Of a stretch of 9,438 nucleotides of DNA, positions 7,423-9,438 are shown one piece after another. The notes below the pieces were generated by a model, which saw nothing but the letters and a program-made list of their open reading frames with translations, was not told the DNA's origin and did no database searches. Positions within the stretch are counted from its first letter, which is position 1. Every line of letters begins with the position of its first letter. This DNA is from Lachnospiraceae bacterium UBA1267 (GTDB lineage Bacteria; Bacillota; Clostridia; Lachnospirales; Lachnospiraceae). Location of the stretch: the NCBI GenBank assembly GCA_002308115.1, contig DBVJ01000113.1, positions 7,160 to 16,597 of the forward strand, read 5' to 3'. Made by a program: the position numbers and the translations under genes.

Positions 7423-8031
7423 ATGTTGATGAAGAACATGCTCAATATGGCACTGGAGGAGTTTGAGGCGAATCAGAAGCTTGAGTCCAGACTGGAGCAG
7501 CTTTTGAAAAAGAGCCCTGAGGGCAGGGTCGAAATGACGGTGGCAAATGGCCGGCCGAAGTTCTACCTGATCAGCCGTGGAGATCGAAAATATCTTGGCA
7601 GGAACAAAGCGGGGCTGATCCAAAAACTGATCGAAAAGAATTATTACAAGCAATTGCTTCGGGAGACCAGAAAAATCCAAACCACACTGAAACGCTTCCT
7701 GAACGACTATGATCCGGAAGCACAGAGTCATGTTTATGAACAGCTGCACGTGTTCCGTAAAGAACAGGTCACGCCGCTGGTAATGCCTTTCCGCGATTAT
7801 GCCGAAAAATGGCTTTCTGAACATCGCGCGAGGGCAGCCGCAAATCCAAACACATATCCCAAAAGCGGCGAATTCATCACCAACAATGGCGAAGTCGTGC
7901 GATCAAAAAGCGAGAAGATCATTGCGGATCTTCTTCAGCGGCTTGGTCTGATCATCAGTGAGGAGACACTTGCGCACCCTCTTCAAACCAGAGATCTGGA
8001 AAATATGATCCGCCGCTTCTTCTTTGAATAG
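7423..8031 (+). CDS. RSKSE-motif nuclease-like protein with apparent internal deletion of the catalytic core
   Basis: This is a 202-residue open frame. The start ATG 7423 follows AAGGAGGAG (7412-7420); ATG 7429 is an equal alternative. I recognise a Clostridia hypothetical family of about 270-300 residues. Its features here are a PEGR-type N-terminal region (32-60, with FYLI and RKYLGRN), a helical middle (VYEQL, then WLSEH), then a segment ending GEVVRSKSEKIIADLLQRLG (156-175). In intact members, as I recall them, this leads into a YRYEYPL strand, a YPDFT aspartate motif and an EHFGM glutamate motif of a PD-(D/E)XK-like nuclease fold, and ends with a strand, a HPLxTR motif and a C-terminal helix. 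Here residue 175 passes directly into LIISEETLAHPLQTRDLENMIRRF, so roughly 70 residues including the acidic active-site residues are absent. It is probably a decayed gene or a catalytically dead binding protein. The family call rests on memory of sequence pattern. Confidence 0.75.
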   Translation: MLMKNMLNMALEEFEANQKLESRLEQLLKKSPEGRVEMTVANGRPKFYLISRGDRKYLGRNKAGLIQKLIEKNYYKQLLRETRKIQTTLKRFLNDYDPEAQSHVYEQLHVFRKEQVTPLVMPFRDYAEKWLSEHRARAAANPNTYPKSGEFITNNGEVVRSKSEKIIADLLQRLGLIISEETLAHPLQTRDLENMIRRFFFE

Positions 8032-8093
8032 GCCCGCGCCTCCCGTTTGATTAGGCCCGCGCCTCCCGTGTTTGATTAGGCCCGCGCCTCCCG
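8023..8093 (+). repeat. Three tandem 23-base repeats that include the end of the nuclease-like gene
   Basis: Copies lie at 8023-8045, 8046-8068 and 8071-8093, the last offset by an extra TG at 8069-8070. Each begins TTTGAWTAGG and ends GCGCCTCCCG. Copy 1 encodes the final Phe-Glu-stop of the nuclease-like protein; copies 2 and 3 differ from it by a single A-to-T change. A degenerate remnant (CTTGACC onward, 8097-8103) follows and supplies the -35 box of the next promoter. This looks like local duplication of the gene tail. Confidence 0.88.
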
Positions 8094-8097
8094 CCGC

Positions 8098-8126
8098 TTG
8101 ACCGCGCGGGCGGCATCTATTATAAT
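8098..8126 (+). promoter_or_regulatory. Strong sigma-A type promoter for the ABC-F gene leader
   Basis: TTGACC (8098-8103) and a perfect TATAAT (8121-8126) are 17 bases apart, so transcription should start near 8132-8134. That gives a leader of about 285 bases before the ABC-F start at 8417, very long for a simple untranslated region. Confidence 0.8.
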
Positions 8127-8131
8127 TCCAG

Positions 8132-8416
8132 GCAGAAAGGCACAAGTCCTCTTGTGATGGTGACGGACGAATGTTGGTCAGATAATCTTCTTCAGGATGT
8201 AAAGAGCGCGTTTAGAGGGACGTCGAAGGGCGGACCTTGCGCGAGGCACGGGACGTGAGGCGGCCCGTGGTGTTTCAGACTGAATGAAAGATGATCTGTC
8301 CAGGCGGCTAAAGCATCCCGGGAAGCCTCCTGAAACGGAGGGAAGGACTTGCGAAAAAGGAAGTCCGCCTTGCTTTGACAGACCTTTCACAGTCTGCGAA
8401 GAAAGGTGGTTTTTTT
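8132..8416 (+). promoter_or_regulatory. Long structured attenuator-like leader of the ABC-F gene
   Basis: These 285 bases have no convincing full gene. Perfect local stems seen by eye are CACAAG/CTTGTG (8141-8156), CACGGG/CCCGTG (8247-8269), CCTCC/GGAGG (8326-8341) and GGACTT/AAGTCC (8345-8366), then two mutually exclusive stems at the end: CAGAC/GTCTG (8379-8396) and ACCTTTC/GAAAGGT (8382-8407). GAAAGG near the 5' end (8135-8140) and TCTGTC (8295-8300) could also pair with the terminator's 5' arm region. Short open frames occur at 8157-8258 (33 codons), 8171-8185 (four codons) and 8284-8451, but none has a good ribosome site. No known riboswitch consensus was recognised. By analogy with antibiotic-responsive ABC-F genes such as vmlR and lmo0919, ribosome-mediated attenuation is the best guess. 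Confidence 0.6.
8382..8416 (+). terminator. Terminator-like hairpin overlapping the ABC-F ribosome binding site
   Basis: ACCTTTC (8382-8388) pairs with GAAAGGT (8401-8407) across a 12-base loop and is followed by GG and seven T (8410-8416), then directly by the ATG at 8417. The 3' arm with its next bases, AGGTGG (8404-8409), is also the ribosome binding site, seven bases before the start. Forming the hairpin would therefore both stop transcription and hide the ribosome site. The competing CAGAC/GTCTG stem (8379-8396) uses part of the 5' arm and could release it. Confidence 0.65.
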
Positions 8417-9438
8417 ATGCTACAGATCAATCATCTGACCATTTCACATAAAAAAGATCTACGGACGATCCTCGAGGATTTCAGCTTCGTGCTGAACCGC
8501 GGGGACAAAGCCGTGCTTGTCGGAGAAGAGGGAAACGGAAAGTCGACGCTTCTCAGATGGATCTATGACCCGGCGCTGATCGAAGACTATGCGGAAGCGC
8601 GCGGCATCAGAAACGTGCAGGGGGAAATCCTGGCCTACCTTCCGCAGGAGCTTCCGGAAGCGGAGAAAGAGAAGAGCGTCGCCGGGTACATGGGCACGTG
8701 CGAAGATCCGGCCAGGCTTTCACGCATCGCTTCCGAGCTTCGGATCGACAATGAATTGTTCCGTTCCCCGCAGCGGATGGCTTCGCTTTCGGGCGGGGAG
8801 CGCGTAAAGGTCCAGATGGCAAGGATCCTTCTCGGGGAGCCGGACCATCTGCTGCTGGACGAGCCGTCCAACGACATAGACATCGAGACGCTGGAGTGGC
8901 TGGAGAAGCTGATTCAAAACTTCCCCGGCGGAGTTTTGTACATTTCCCATGACGAGACACTGATCGAGCGGACGGCGAACCGTGTGGTGCTTCTGGAGCA
9001 GCTCCGGAGGAAATCCGTGCCGCGCTGGACGGTTGCAAATGTGCCCTTCAGGACCTTCATGGACGAGCGGCGCGCGGCCTTTGTCAAGCAGGAGCAGGAA
9101 GCCCTCTCGGAGCGCCGTGAGGAACGCAAAGCCATGGAGCGCTTCCGGCGGATCGAGCAGAAGGTCCTCGCGGATCAGGCAAATGTGTCCCGTCAGGATC
9201 CGCACAGCGGCCGGCTGCTCAAAAAGAAGACGAAAGCCGTGAAGTCTCTGGAGCGCCGCTATGAACGGGAGCACGAGGAAATGACGGAGCGCCCCGAGGA
9301 AGAGGCGCCGATCACCATCAAACTGGAGAGGCAGAAGGCCATGCCTTCCGGGAAAACAGTGATCGAACTGAACATACCGGAACTTCGGGCGCCCGGCGAA
9401 ACAGGCCGGCTCCTGGCCAGGAACATTTTCCTTCGCGT
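8417..9438 (+). CDS. ABC-F family ATP-binding protein (3' end outside window)
   Basis: There are 340 complete codons from ATG 8417, and the frame stays open to the window end. ABC-F proteins are soluble twin-ATPase factors that bind the ribosomal E site. Some protect against antibiotics, others rescue stalled ribosomes. The first nucleotide-binding domain is complete: Walker A GEEGNGKST at 36-44, a glutamine-loop region YLPQE at 74-78, signature LSGGE at 124-128, Walker B LLLDEP at 145-150 with catalytic Glu149, and the switch histidine in SHDE at 177-180 (His178). Residues about 195-295 form the long charged inter-domain linker (VKQEQEALSERREERK, then LLKKKTKAVKSLERRYERE) that reaches toward the peptidyl-transferase centre in this family. 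The second domain is only begun. There is no membrane segment. A strong promoter and attenuator-like leader precede it, which fits the drug-inducible resistance type, but the subgroup cannot be decided from this part. Confidence 0.92.
   Translation, partial: MLQINHLTISHKKDLRTILEDFSFVLNRGDKAVLVGEEGNGKSTLLRWIYDPALIEDYAEARGIRNVQGEILAYLPQELPEAEKEKSVAGYMGTCEDPARLSRIASELRIDNELFRSPQRMASLSGGERVKVQMARILLGEPDHLLLDEPSNDIDIETLEWLEKLIQNFPGGVLYISHDETLIERTANRVVLLEQLRRKSVPRWTVANVPFRTFMDERRAAFVKQEQEALSERREERKAMERFRRIEQKVLADQANVSRQDPHSGRLLKKKTKAVKSLERRYEREHEEMTERPEEEAPITIKLERQKAMPSGKTVIELNIPELRAPGETGRLLARNIFLR

Noticed and set aside
8178..8390. 70-residue minus-strand frame in the ABC-F leader
   Set aside because: It has no ribosome site, its arginine/serine-rich composition is typical of random frames, and it overlaps the stems of the leader.
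8132..8416. T-box, RNase P, tmRNA, SRP RNA or common riboswitch
   Set aside because: The diagnostic conserved stretches of these RNAs were looked for by eye and not found; only generic hairpins are present.

Overview
The window looks like a stretch of a moderately GC-rich Firmicutes chromosome, most likely from a fermentative Clostridia relative such as a Lachnospiraceae-type gut anaerobe. I infer this from the strong AGGAGG-type ribosome binding sites, the Gram-positive lipoprotein and exported-protein signals without LPXTG, the anaerobe-type amino-acid lyases, and an ABC-F gene and an RSKSE-type nuclease of kinds I associate with Clostridia. I cannot name a species.

Layout. Positions 1-765 hold the C-terminal part of a PLP-dependent beta-eliminating lyase (tryptophanase/tyrosine phenol-lyase family). 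It is followed closely on the same strand by a lipoprotein with a gluzincin-like zinc-peptidase motif (807-1805) and, 38 bases later, by a 1171-residue exported, C-terminally membrane-anchored protein with beta-propeller-like and CARDB-like regions (1844-5359). The last two look like one operon acting at the cell surface. A perfect hairpin at 5377-5406 can end transcription in both directions. It separates this block from a convergent cysteine-desulfidase/serine-dehydratase-alpha family gene (cyuA-like, 5424-6704, minus strand), which has its own promoter.

The most unusual part is 6825-7226. It contains seven units of GAGCGTA-N20-TACGCTC, repeated about every 63 bases. The seven-base arms are conserved, the 20-base inner segment is fixed in length but variable and poor in G, and the outer spacers are 28-30 bases with one exception of 19. 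No standard repeat class that I know fits. The next gene (7423-8031) belongs to a Clostridia nuclease-like family marked by a VRSKSE motif, but seems to have lost its catalytic middle by an in-frame deletion. Its last bases are copied in tandem three times (8023-8093).

The right end carries an ABC-F ATPase gene (8417 to beyond the window). It is preceded by a strong promoter and a long, highly foldable leader that ends in a terminator-like hairpin. The 3' arm of that hairpin carries the ribosome binding site, which suggests attenuation as known for antibiotic-responsive ABC-F genes.
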